Below, piece by piece: positions 13,003 through 26,531 of a stretch of 64,000 bases of DNA. Below the pieces are notes generated by a model, which saw only the letters and a program-made list of their open reading frames with translations, did no database searches and was not told the origin of the DNA. The position numbers were made by a program, and so were the translations under genes. Position 1 is the first letter of the stretch. The number at the start of each line of letters is the position of its first letter. The DNA comes from Panonychus citri (Eukaryota > Arthropoda > Arachnida > Trombidiformes > Tetranychidae): assembly GCF_014898815.1 (NCBI RefSeq), contig NW_026515406.1, positions 1-64,000 of the forward strand, given 5' to 3'.

Positions 13003-16000
13003 AATAATGAACAGCTCCAATTTGATTTAATTGTTACAGAATCCCGAACACAAAAGTGAAAACAATTGAAAAAAAGTTAAAATTGTCAACAATTAACTTT
13101 CTCTCTCCCTTTCTCCATAGACAAAAAGACTAATCATCTAAATTGAACAATTAAATGAAGGATGATTAAGTAATATAACTTTCAGAGTGGTAAGAAAAAA
13201 GTTACAACAAGTTCAAGGGTTAATCACGAGTGTTGATTAACAATTAACAATTATGGATTATCATTGAAAGAAAACACAGAGTTGAATCGGTGAATAATGA
13301 TTAAGATGATGTTGGTGTTGATGGTGGTGGTGGTGGTGATGAAGATTATCATCTTCCATCATCATCTTAAAGTCGGTAATCAAATGATGAAGATTCTCAA
13401 TAGGATAATAACAGAGGATGAGAAAAATTTACCAAGGAAAAAAAAGTTTAATAACAATGATGATGACAATGGAATTGATAATGATTAACCTGATCATTGA
13501 TATTTAACTAAATTGTTGATGGTTCTAACCTATTGTATTATAATAATGTTCATTATCGTCGGTATCATGGAAAACTTTTGTTGTGTTTCCGTGATAAGGT
13601 CACAAGAAGAGAAGAAAAAAAAAAGTTCCAAAGTTGAGAAAAATTCTCGGAATTCTCAGAATTCTAATAGTTTTCATCTTATTCTTTCATATAAATGAGT
13701 TATGATTGACAAAGATGATTCCAGTTGAATGGAGGAAAAATCATCATTATCATCATGAACATCTAATGAAATTTTTTCTTCATTATTATTATTTTGAATT
13801 TCATCATCATTCAAACACATTCCATGAGTTTTTCATGAGTTTTTCATGAGTTTCCATGAGTTTTTTTCCCTGTTGCCTCTCACTAAATTAGAGATGAAGA
13901 TGGATAAGTTTTTCCATGATTCCATTAACATTGATAACTGATTATCACCCTGATATTTGATGATAAACAAAATTCACCTTGACAATTGTGATTAACAAAA
14001 AAAAAAGTTGTCAAACTGATTAATTTTCAAATCAATTACCTGGATAATCAAACATCATCCCAATCATATAACACTTTCTGTTATGATTTTCAATTCTGTC
14101 TCCCCTGTAATCTTATCTTGAAGATTCTTGTTTATTTTATCATTGTTATTGTATTGTTATCATCATCATCTTCATCCTCATCCTCATCATCACATAATTA
14201 TTATCATTGTTATGAAAATATTATATTTGTGATCAGGAAATGATAATAATAATAATAATAATGATAAAGATGATGAATGATGAATGATGATTGTGATAAT
14301 AAGGTGGAAATAGAAATGATTACCATGAAGATGAGGATGAAGACGAAGATGATGATGATGATGATGATGATTACAATTTCTTTAGGCTATTAGTCCTAAT
14401 GAATAACCATGGAACCGGAATTTCAAGTCAATTGTATTCGTAACCAAGATGAAATTTACTGATACTCAAGAAAATTGTATCATCATTATCATTATCATTT
14501 GGGTATATTTATCGTTAATCATCATTCATTTATTGATCATCTTCATCATCATTATACATTCATTGTAAATTTCATTTCAATGATTAACACTTTGATTCAC
14601 TAATACAATTATAATGATATAATGTAAATACCTTACATGGTAATCAAATGTTTACCTATGAATATAATCAATAGTTTTTGCATTGAGTATCATCATGATA
14701 ATATTTATTCACAGTTGAATATTTAATTTCATTACATAACCTTAATTGTTTATCACCAAAATGCAAATACAATCTTGGTTAACAATATAATAATCATCTC
14801 CCAAGCATCAAATTGCAATTGTAATCACAATAAGTTAATTATTGTTAAATATCAAGGAATTTACAATTGAGTATTAATATAACATTGATTTGCTTAAATT
14901 ATATTTGGTATTATCTTGTAATTCAAATCAATTAACTTGTATCATCATCATTGATTGTTGGAATGATCAATTTTTTTTATATTGTTAACCAATGTTAATT
15001 GTAACAATAATCAACCGGTTAATTGTGATTTCATCTTGTGTTAATTGTGCTAAAATCACTGTTAATGATTAGTTGAATAGTTTTTCCTGTTTACCGTTTT
15101 CAATGTTAATCGCCACATGGAATCCTTGAATTATTGTTGATCTTAAATGATCAATAGTTAATTGTTAGAAAACCATTAGATGATTAATAATCACTCTCGA
15201 CACATTATCACAATTAAATGTATCATAATCTTAAATGTAATACATTTTAATTCATCTCTCCAACTGTGAAAATGTTGACAAAGAAAAAAAAGTTTATCGA
15301 CAATTTTATTTCTCGAATATGTTGAGGAAAAAAGTTCTAATAATAAATGTATTCATATAATAAACATTTCTATTGAAAATGAGATGAAACTATTATCATG
15401 ATCATCAGGAAATTCACATTCAACCGGAAGCATTTGATCAATCAAAACAAAGATTCTGATCCAATTGATTTACCTCAAAATATGATCAATTAACTTTCCA
15501 CTTCCAAGATTCTGTTAATAAGCTTTGGTTAATCAATTTAACTTAACTCGTAATTACAATCAAAGGTTGATCAAAATCACAATCAGTAAATCATTAGATC
15601 CATTGGTAAATATTATTATATCATTTTCACCTATTGATAAACTTAAGGTAACAATTAATATTGATCATGATAAAAAATGATCATCTCAAAGGTATTATCA
15701 TGATTACCTTTACTCTGATTGTTATATGCAACCAAATTAAATGATAATCTTTTGGTATTATCATGTTAATCATTAAATCCTCTAATTTGTCAATCCTTTA
15801 ACAATTAACTTTCACATTTTGATTTAAACAGTAAAAGAATAAAAAAAAAGTTCATTTTTTTGTTTATCATAATCTGAATTACAATTATCTTCATCCTGAT
15901 TAAACTATTTGCTTCTTGCTAATTGTAATTACCTTTCAATCATTAATGTGAAACAATTAAAGGAAAAGTATTCAATTAAAAATTTATCATTTTCAAACCA

Positions 16001-16317
16001 CAAATGATTCATAATAATAACGACAATTAACAATCAATCAGCTAATCAATGAGTATTTGTAGTAACTCATACAACTAATATTTACCTTTTATCAATGAAC
16101 CTGATCCATTGGAATCAATTGTTTTTATAAGATTGATTCATGTCAAGAAAACTCTCTCTCTCTCTCTCATCATCATCCTTATCATCATCATCATCATCAT
16201 CTGGGTATCTATTAAGTTTCTAGGTTAAAATTAATGAGAAATCTCATCATCGTCATCATGGTCAACTGTCAACGATACATCAACTTGATTTCATCTGAAG
16301 AAGAAACAAAAAAATCA

Positions 16318-16366
16318 TCCATCCTCATCCTCATCCTCATCCTCATCCTCATCTTCATCCTCATCA
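16318..16366. repeat. (TCATCC)n hexamer microsatellite
   Basis: About eight units of TCATCC with one TCATCT variant, plus strand. Pure sequence observation. Confidence 0.9.
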
Positions 16367-19300
16367 CTATTCAATTGATCATCATGATGATATCATCATT
16401 ATCCCGATTATCTAATCAGTTGATCAGTTGAAGCATAAAAATAGCTCAACCCGTTTGTCATTTTCATCAATGATTATCATCTAATTGTGGTTTTCACCTT
16501 TACCTGATTATCAACAATTAACGTAATCAAATATAACCTTTTTTTTTAATATTTCTTCAAATGATTAATGATTAATGATAAAGTTCATGGTTTATTCAGG
16601 TTACCAGATTAAGATTATCATTTATTTATATTCCAACTTTTCCCTTTTTCTTGTTCATCTGAATATCTTATCATGAAAACTTTATTTTTTTTTCTTGATT
16701 CTTGTTCATGGTAACATACATTTACCATGTTAATATCCATTGTAATTACCATATTAAATACACATTGTAAATTGTTATGAAATGTTAATCACCATCATGA
16801 TGATAATATATTATTAAACTTTTAGTTAAATGCATCAACACGTTAATTGTTATAAATTTGATTGTATTTTTCATTAATCAAATTCAAGATGATCAGTGTT
16901 TTCATTTTTACTTGATAACAATTGAAATTGTTAGGAAAGCTTATTCACTTTAATTATAAAACATTAGTTATTGATTGGTAATAGTTAATTGTTGTTGACA
17001 TTATTAATACATATGAGAGCGAGTTAATTGTATTGGTGTAAGTATTTAATTTAATTCAATTTGTAATTTGTTTGGATATTGATTAGTTTTTGTTCAATGG
17101 TTATAATGATCATCATGATGAATGATAAGTTAATTAATTGTTGGTTTATATTGTTAAACTTACTTTTAGGTGTTAAACTTTGTCCTGTCTATTGGGGATT
17201 AATTTGTATTGTTGATCATTTGTGAAAGAGATGATGATGATTAAGTTAATAAGATGATAATGAAAGAGATGATGATATGGTGATGATAAATACTTTTCAG
17301 CTGATGAATGAAGGTGAATGAAGGATGATGAGGATATTTGAAAATTGTGGAGAGAAAAAAAATAATAATTGAAGAAGAAAAAAAAATAGATGAAAGAAAA
17401 TTGAAATTGGATGAAGATGCTAAAAGATGAGGATGATGATGATGATGAAATTTGAGAGAGAGAGAGGTAATAATAAACAGAGAGAGAGGTGGGAATCAGA
17501 GGTGGTGATGGTGGGAAGATTTCTGAGAATATGAGATTTGAACTAGATAGATTTAGATGAATTTACTACAAAAGGTTAAGTGAATACGTGAGTTTGGAGA
17601 GTGAGTTAATCTGGAGGGTGGAAGTTCATGTCGAGGTGGGAATGGGTGATGAGAACCTTGTGTGACATCTTCCAGGTTCATCCAAGGGTGTGATTTACTT
17701 TCACTTTCATCAGTATCTCATTTTTATCATCAATGAATAGGGAGTCGAAAAATAATATTAATATTATCATTTGGGGAGAGCTCAGAGTTGGTGATGAAAT
17801 TGAATAGAGGTGAAAATGAGATGATCAATTTCTGGATTAATCGATGTTCATGAAGATTCAAATGATGATTTTACAATAATTGGAATCAATTTATTGGGAT
17901 GTTCAAGTTTTGTTTTCTCTATTAGTTTGTTAACATTTAGTTGGACTTGTAATTTGAATTTAGATTTTTTTAGTTTTGATTGTGATTAAACTTAATTCAA
18001 GTTGATCTTATGCCAAGCATTGATGTCCACACACAGTTCTTGGATTAGATTAATTAACAAGAATTGCGTTTGGACAATCAAAGCTTAACAGTTTTCCAGA
18101 TAAATAAACTAGTTCGTTGAGTTAATGATTTAGTTTGTTTTTCAATAGAAAATAATTAAATCAAAACTTACCATTTTGATGTAACAGGCTCACATGAAAA
18201 TGGTGAATTTTGGTGAACAATTAACTTTAATTGTTTGTAATAGGAAATCAAATAGTAAAAGTAGATAATCAGAGTTTACTGAGAGTCTTGATCTTTAGTT
18301 TGACCGGTGGGACCAAACTGAAGCTGGACAGTGGAAGAGAGAGAGAGAAAGGAAAGGAGAGATGGAAGATAATGATGAAGATGATGAGAAAAAGAAAAAA
18401 TTTATCACTAGGAAAAAGAAAACTGTTGTTTCGTCTCTGATTCTTTGGAGTTATGTGTTCATGGAACATTGGATAAGAACTAAGATTTTTGAATTATTAT
18501 CATGAAAGGTGGCGAAAAGTTGATGATAAAACTGAGAGAGTGAGAGAGGGAGACGATAATGAGAGAGCAAGTGAGTGAGATGGATGATGATGAGAAAAAG
18601 GAAGAGGAAGAAGTGTTCAGCTCGAAAGCAAGGCCACAACTATCTGACGGAATCATGAACACTAGACTATAAGTCCATTGAACCGGCTTCTCTCTCTCTC
18701 TCTCACTCTCACACATACACACTCCTTTTCATCCTTCATCATCATCATCATCCTCATCTTCATTATTCTTCATCTTCTTCAGAATCTCTTTCTTTCTTCC
18801 AAGAGCATTCTTATAAGGATGAAGATGAGGATGATAATAATATGGGAATGATGCTTGTTCATGTGATGAAAAGAAGAAAAGATTTATAGAATGAAGAAAA
18901 AAAAGAAAGAGATGATGATGATGATCATCATCATCATCTTAAGCTCCTGAAGATCACGTATAATCATGTGACACCACAAAACACTCTGCGCATTATATTG
19001 GGTTAAATGTTATTCTAATCTCACCCACTCCCTGAGTTTTACCTCCCTCCTCATCATTCAATCTTCTTATTCTTCCTCCTCCTCTTCCCACCTATCATCA
19101 TACCCTCATACCCACCCCACCCTCTTTCTCAATCTCTCTTGACAATAAGTGTACTGTCATTGATATTTGGGGACAAAAAAAAAGTCAACCAATTTCAAGT
19201 GAACTGATAATATACAATTAATAGGGAGTAAAAATTTTTCTCCCTTTAATTCAGTTAAAAATCAGTTAATTGTAACAATTTACAAGGTAAATCATCAGAT

Positions 19301-21409
19301 GATTTCACTTTCATACATTTCCATTATTATTATAACTTAATTCAATCCATGCTCACTTTATAATCAAATTAAATTGCAACAGGTTTTAAATCATCACTCT
19401 CATAGTTAAATTGATTTACCGTTATAATTGATTAGTTAATAATGGATTCATTTTAAAGTGTAAATCAATGTTTTCAATTAGATGATAATAACATCAAATT
19501 AATTACCAAACAATAATCAATCAATCAATTAATTAGAACTGTAAAAAAAACAACAACATCAACAAAATAGTGTAATTAATTAGTAGCAAATTGTTAGGAA
19601 TTAGTTGAGAAAAACTTTTCTGATCAATAATTTTGTGTTTTTTTTTTGAAAAAAAAAATGAATGGAAACAATTAAAATGATAATCTTTACAGTGTTAATT
19701 ATAGTTAACTGTAAATTATTATGATAAACAGTGATTAGGATAGTAAATTGTTAATTGAATCTGTTCAAGTTGAATTAATCAGTTGATTCCAGTGTTGTTG
19801 ATTATGATGGTGAACTAAATATCAAAGCAAATTGTTTTTTTGTTTACTTCATTTAATTCATTCACGAAAGACATGGTATACTTGTTGCAGACAATGAAGA
19901 TGATGATGATAATTAGGATGAGAGAAAAGTAAAAGGATGATGCTGATGATACAATATCGGACTCTTATCTTCCTCTTCTTCTCATCTTCATCTTCATCAT
20001 CATCATATGAGAATATAAAAAACAAGCTTATTCACACTTATCTTCACTCTTGACTTTTCCTCCTTGTCTTTTTTTCACTCCCTTGAGTTATCATCTCTGT
20101 TGTTAACTTACTATTATAATGATGATGACTGAGTGAGATTCATTCATCATCATCATCATCGTCATCATCATAGTAATAAAAAAGGTGTAACAGGCAAGAA
20201 ATAGGATGAAGATGAGGATGAGGAGTGGATTTTGGGAGGTGGGAAGATGAGGATGAGGATGAGGATGAAATATTTTCCCTGTTTGGATGAGGAAAAAAAT
20301 GATTTTCATTTGGTCATTTTTTTTAGTATTTGTTGAGCTTTCAGTTGGTCATTGTGTTGTCCTTCATATTATCATTGGATTGATTGATGGGAGAACCTGT
20401 TGATTGTTGATTAACTTGATCTCTTTAATTAGTGTGTCATTATTTATATTATATGGTATGGATATAGATTTGAAATGATTAACTATTGGTTTTGTTATGG
20501 ATTAGTGATTAGGATATTGAGGTTTATGATTGTATGCTATTGGTAATAACTTTAATAATTCAATTTGTTATCGTTTGATATTTCATTTCATGATATCAGT
20601 TATTTCAATGGGGAATTGGAATCATTTAAATTGTTGTGTTTAGTATATTTTTATAAACTAATATATAAATTAATTGGTAAACACTGGTATCATATTATAA
20701 CTGTTACATTGATGATGATCATCTTGTTGTTATTATCTCGGGTAATTGTTACATTAGTTACATTGATTGGTCAAATAAACTTTCAATTAAAGGATAAAAG
20801 TTTTTTTTCATCTTCATCTTTATATATCATCTTTGTAGATCATCATCTCTTGAGATACTTTTTCATGGCAAAAAAGTAACTAAGGAAAAGGAAGTGAGAA
20901 GATGAAAGATTAACGGCTGATTGAATACGAGTCTTTATCATGGAAAAGGGGGTCAAGAAAGAGAGAGAGAGATGATGATGATGATAAAGATAATGATGAA
21001 AGAGGAAAGAGGAAAGAGAAGAGAGCAATCTTCTTCATCTTTTTGGGATGTATCTACCTTGGTGTTCATTGGAGCTCATGGTAATGATTATCTGGAATGA
21101 TTCGGAAGATGTTGAAGAGATGATGATGGAGAGAGAGAGAGTCCAAAAAGTGATATTTTTCTAATGGTCAGTTACCAATATTAGCTGGTTTTCCTGTCTA
21201 AAAGGTAACATTAGTTTACCTTTGAAGTTTTGTAGCGAAAAATTTAGTTTGTTGTTAAAATGATGAGTTTAAGGTTCTAAGTGATGATATTGATGATTAT
21301 CATCATGATATAAGATGGGAAGAAGATTTTGTGAAGTTCTACAGATCAAGTGAACAGGTCTTATTAGTATTTGTGATAAATGATGGAAGATGAAACTCTC
21401 ACCCTCATC

Positions 21410-21412
<3 letters not shown>

Positions 21413-21448
<36 letters not shown>
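21413..21448. repeat. (CT)n microsatellite
   Basis: About 18 uninterrupted CT units within the long noncoding interval. Confidence 0.95.
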
Positions 21449-21450
<2 letters not shown>

Positions 21451-24064
21451 AGTGAAAAGTTTGCTCTTCGTCTTTTTTTTCGAGAAAGAAAAAAAATCTA
21501 TCAGAGAAAAAAAACTTTTCTCTCTCTTCTTCCTCTCAATTCAATGAATACCACTCATGGAATGTGATAAACTAATAATTGGTGAAGATGATCATGATGA
21601 TGAGAAGGATGCTAACGATGCTGATAAAAGAAGATAAGGAAAATGCTAAAAAGAGAGAGATGATAAATTCTAAAGGAGTGAGTTTATTTCCTCTCTTCAT
21701 GAAGACTTTTAGTTCTGACATCGATGTTGATTCTTGATTGTTGTATGCTGATTATTATAATATCACAATCAACTATCACCTTCCAGGGAGTCAAAATTTC
21801 AGGATTTCCCTTGAAAAAATATAACATTTGATTCAATTGAATAATAAGAAACCATTAGATGATCAGGAAGGAAGATGAAGATTTGATTGGTAAAGAAAGA
21901 AAAATGTTTTGATTAGAGTGGGAATAAAAAAAGTGATTTATTTCCTGTAATTGTGATCACAATTTAACAATAAGGTGTATTTGATTGTCATCATGATGAT
22001 ACAACAATTAACTTTGATGGTGCACTTACAAAATGATTTAATGGTAAATAAACAAACAAAATGGTTAATGAAAAACAAACCAAGCATCTTAATGAGCTTT
22101 TAACAAGCTCAACTTATTGAATGTTAATCATTAAATTGATTGTTGATTGTTGTTGTTGATTATTATTATTAGGATATTCTCATCATCATTTTCATCATCT
22201 TCATCATCTTCATCTTTATCTTCAATTGACCATTATCACCATTCTTGACTTAAACATATGAAACATGAACATGATAATGATAACGAACTTGGAATTTAAG
22301 TTTAATAATCAATTGATTGTTGTTGATCAACAGAGTAAATCAATAGGTTCAGTGTAAGTGAAATTCCCGAGTGTATTATTAACATCATTATCATGATTAA
22401 ATGTTGATCATCAAGTTTATTAACAAAAGGTAAACATATAAACATAGATGGTAAATGAATATGTGGTTGATCAAGAGATGGAAAAGTTAATTGTTGTTCC
22501 AATTTGATTGTCATGAAATTCAAGAACAATATGAAAACATAACAATTAGATTTTACTTATGTTATTTAAAAAGTATTTTCATCTTTCACCATTTAACTTT
22601 AATTGTCTTTGTAATCGTTACAACAATCAAGTTAAATCATCAAATTAAATTGTTTCTACTTCGGATAAGTTGGTCAATTATTATTATTATTTTTTTCCAG
22701 GGAAAAGTTTAGATGAAAATGAAAATGTTTTCTTCAACTATTACAACTAAATCATCACAATTTATCTGATTGAATTAATTCACATTTGAATATATTTATC
22801 ATCATCATCATCAAGATTTATTGTAAATCAGGTTAGCATGACAATCTCCGGATGTTCAGGGTGATGAAAAGGTTTCTTCACATTGATAAGAATTCATCAA
22901 TTTCTGAATAATAATAATTCATTATTATTCAGTTGCTTTTATCACTTTGCAAGGGAAAAACTGAACAAATGTTTCAATTCATTTTGTATCAAAGTTGTTG
23001 TTTGTTGATTGTTGATTGTTATTGTCAATTAAGTTAATCATTTTCTCTTGTGTTTTTGTTTAATAACATAATTGTGAAGCTTTTGTTTTTCATTAAAGTC
23101 TCAAAAATCAAATTATTGAAATGTGATTAAAACATTTTTCCTTCCTTGGTTCGAGTGGTGTTTAAGTTGATTGGATGTTTGGTTTTGGTTGGATTTGTTT
23201 TTTTGTTGTGATTTGGATTTTTAAATTTTTTTGTTTCTTTTTATCTGATTGAATCGAAAGGTAAATTCTTGATTCATTGAATTGGTTGTGTTTGAATATT
23301 TTTTTGTTGTTGTTGATGATAATGATGAGAAAGTATTGTAAATGAGGTTTAGATTGTGAAGGATGATAATGTCCAGAGGTTGATGATGATGTTGACGGGA
23401 GAGAGAGAGTGAGAGTGAGAGAGTTTAATGATGGCGCTTGTTGTTGTTGTGGTAGTGATTGAGAGGAATAATAATAATGATAATGATGATGATGTTGATG
23501 ATGATGGAAAAGGTTGGAGTTGATAAGTTATCATGAATTCTGAATGTAAGAGTAACATGATTATTATGATGATTATTCAGTTACTATTATCTAACCAGTC
23601 AGGGAGGTTAAAAAAATATCAAAGGTTTTCATGATTGTGTTATTGTTATCAACAAAAGGCTACTTTATCATTCTGAATATCATCAAGTAGTTTTTATATA
23701 ACAACTTTCAGGTGTATTCAGATTTTAGATGGTTGATCAGATAAAATTCAGATTTTCAATGTTAATTCATATTCATGAGAAAAATATTGAAAAAGGAAAT
23801 ATGATTTTTTTTTCTTTCTCAATGTTGCTCACTCTCTCTCTCTCTAGCTCCCTTTTTCTATCTCACCTCTCATTTTACTTTTATCTTCATAGTAACCATC
23901 ACCATCATTATTATTATTATTATCGCCAATCATTGTCATCATCGTCAACATCTTCTCATCATCATCATTTCATTAATCATTGTTATTTCGCTTTGATTAC
24001 AAGTTAGGATGTGGTTTTTTTTTATTTTGGCTCCGACTTTATCTTAACCTCATTGCTGGGGCTT

Positions 24065-25300
24065 TTACTGGCTTCGAGATTGTCGTCCATTCTCTTCACT
24101 TCGAGTTTTACTCCGACTTCGGCTTCGACTACCACTTCGACTCCGATCACGACTTTGGCTTCGCTCTCGGCTCTGGCTTCGATCTCGGCTTTGGCTTCTG
24201 GAGTTGTTTCTATCTCGACTCCTACTTTTACTCCTGCTTCGACTACGGTTACGGCTTCTACTTCTACTGCGACTTTCACTCCTACTTTTACTTCTTGATC
24301 CTCTGCTTTTATCTCCACCATCATCCATTTTATCACTTTTGTCCTTTGAATCTTTCTTGTGGGGACTTCGACTTCGGTCACGATCTTCTTTTTTACTAGT
24401 ACTATCCTTGCTTCTAGATCGTCGATTTTTATCTGTGCTTTTGGATCGATTTCTTCTGACGCTTCGATGGCCATCTCGTCTTCTATCCCTAAAAAAAAGT
24501 TGAAAAAAGAAGACAAAAATCAATAAAAATAAAAATAGATAAATAATTATAACATATTAAAATACATATAAAACAATGTATTATATTTGTATTTTATAAA
24601 CGAGAACTCATTATAATGGTTGAAATGTGGATTAAAGAGAAAGAGGAGAGAGAGAGAGAGAGTCTTGTCTCTTTCTTCAAAGGAAGAGGGAGAATTTGAG
24701 AGAAAGAGAGGAAAAAAGAAAACAAATTGGGAACAAATGGTTACCTTGATCGAGACCGTGACCGTGATCGAGATCGTCTTCTATATGGTGATCTACCACG
24801 AAATGGTTGCCTTCCTCGGAAACCACCACCGCCACCATACCGGCCTCCTCCATTTCGAAAGCCACCACCACCATATCTACCGCCACCCTTGAATTGGGTG
24901 GACCACTTGACGTGATGAGGATAATTGACGAGTAGGTGAAGGTCTAGCATACCGAGCCATTTGAATGGACAAAGGTCTACCATCAAGAACATAGCCATTC
25001 ATTTTCCTCATGGCTTCTTCTGCATCTCTTTCTTACAAATCTAACAAAAGCAAACCCGCGACTTGCAAAGGTATCTGGATACCTGGGAACATAAACGTCT
25101 CCCAATTCACCATATTTTGAAAAAACCTTTGATAAAAGAGCTACACCAGTTCGCTGGGTAATGTTGTCAACTTTAAGAGATGTCATGCCTTCAATGTTGG
25201 GTGGAAAACCAGACCGGCCAAAAGAGCCATTATCAAAATCACGGGATGGTGATCTAGACTCATGACCTCGACTATGCCGACGAGATCTACTAAATGACAT
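24065..25300 (-). CDS. SRSF2/SC35-like SR splicing factor (with two apparent frameshifts)
   Basis: Two exons on the minus strand, 25300-24745 and 24488-24065, joined in phase 2 (AG|G gives Arg within the RS repeats). SR proteins of this type bind exonic enhancers in pre-mRNA and promote spliceosome assembly in the nucleus. The N-terminus is RS-like, then an RRM starts at about residue 38 (EGMTSLKVDNI, RNP2) and reaches RGFAFVRF (RNP1). A Gly/Arg-rich hinge (GGGRYGGGGF) and a long RS domain follow. Two breaks disturb the frame: one right after RNP1 near 25035, where the RRM continues one frame over (DAEEAMRKMNGY, RPLSIQMARYARP), and one near 24910 before the Gly-rich hinge. The first break looks like loss of GA from a GAGA run. 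Gene structure is otherwise conserved, so assembly indels are more likely than a dead gene. Confidence 0.85.
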
Positions 25301-26531
25301 GTCCTATGAGTCTTTATACAACAGAGAAGACCAAGAAGAAGAAGAAAAAACTGATAACACACAACCAAACTCACACACACACACAACTGAGAGAGAGAGA
25401 GAGAGAGAGAAAATGAGAGAGAAAGATGAAGAGAGAAACAGAGAGAGAGAGAGAGAGAGAAACAGTCACTTACAAACACACTTGTACTTGATGTTGGTAA
25501 AAGGAGAAAAATTGAAAACAAAAAAAAGCATATAAGTAATATAACCCAATTGGTGACAATTTAAATCGATAACTGGAATTACAATTAATTAATTGTTTTT
25601 CGGCAGACAAACTAAACAAAAAAAATAAATCACTAAAAAACAAACACAAGCTTAAAAATTGGCGAGAAAAAAATTTCACCCAAAAAAAAATCTTCTAGTA
25701 AAAGAAGACCAGAGAAGGGGAAAAATCGATCCCTTAAGCCGATGCGCAGAGACTCATTTTCCATAGAAATACATAGGAAGTAAATCGAGTTGTGAGTGGA
25801 TGGAGAAAATTTTAAAAAGAAAATTTCTCAGTTCCAATAATGGACCTCAGATGGCGACAGGTTCGTTTTCGCGCTTAGAAAATTTTTCTTGAGCAAACAA
25901 AAATGTAAAAAGAAAATTATTAATTGAAAGAAATTAATTTAACTCAATCATGGAATAGAAATTAACTCATTAGTCTGTTTGGGATACGGAGAAGATTAAA
26001 TTTAATCGGTTGTTTGGATTAAGTTTATAAGAAGAAAGGGGAAACATTTTGTGTTCACTTTTCTTTTGGAATATTTTTCATATTTACCGCCACTTTTTTT
26101 CTTTCTTTTTCGTTTTCGGTTGAAAGGGATGACCACCAGGTAGAAGCATTTGTTAGAATGTTGAACAAAGAGTAAAGAGAGAAAAGAAAGAGGAGAAAAA
26201 AGGAAAAGGTTTTTTTCTCTTAGAATTAAATTTTCTCAGTTTGTTTTTTTGTTTGTTTTTCTTTTAGTGATTTAATTTTGGTTTTAGTTTTATCAACTGA
26301 AAAATTAATTAATCAAATTCTAATTACGGTGATTCGATGTGAAATTTATACTTTTCACCCATTTTTGGATTGTACATTTTTCCTCTCTTTCTCTCTCTCA
26401 CTGACTCTTCTCTTTCCTTTCTATTTTTCTTTCTTTCCTTTCCTTTTCTTTTTCTTTCTCTCTTTTTTTTTATATATTATTTATCAATAGGAAAGAAAGA
26501 AAGAAAGAAAGAAAAACGCAAAAGAGATAAA
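25301..26531. other. Divergent promoter region between SRSF2-like and zinc-finger genes
   Basis: Contains GA dinucleotide tracts at about 25388-25410 and 25439-25460 close to the SRSF2-like start, a GATGGCGA motif at 25848, and a pyrimidine-rich stretch (26375-26470) ending in a possible 3' splice site (TCAATAG|G) 41 bp before the zinc-finger ATG, followed by GAAA repeats. A 5' untranslated intron of the zinc-finger gene is therefore possible. Confidence 0.55.
25848..25858 (-). promoter_or_regulatory. CAGATGGCGAC motif in divergent promoter
   Basis: Second member of the ATGGCG-type motif class, located between two divergent genes. Its reverse complement is GTCGCCATCTG, close to the copies at 8592 and 33491. 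Binding factor not established. Confidence 0.35.

Larger units (their letters stand above)
13003..24064. other. Long noncoding intergenic region (about 11 kb)
   Basis: No exon or RNA gene could be recognised. The interval is AT-rich and contains GAT/ATC runs (14342-14371, 18911-18937), TCATCC hexamers (16318-16366), CT/GA tracts (16151-16168, 21413-21448), repeats of CATGAGTTTTT (13824-13866) and a less AT-rich patch at 17.4-19.2 kb. Open frames here are low in complexity and lie in repeats. It may include regulatory DNA of the flanking genes or introns of an unrecognised gene. Confidence 0.55.

Noticed and set aside
17400..19200. Less AT-rich patch considered as hidden exons
   Set aside because: All frames are interrupted or consist of GA/CT and GAT repeats; no conserved protein block was found.
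23140..23175. GGTTCGAGTGG word as a tRNA B box
   Set aside because: No A box, no acceptor stem and no cloverleaf could be drawn around it.
24022..24516. Long open frames on both strands in the region 24.0-24.5 kb other than the RS frame
   Set aside because: They overlap the arginine/serine repeat exon of the SRSF2-like gene and are by-products of its repetitive codons.
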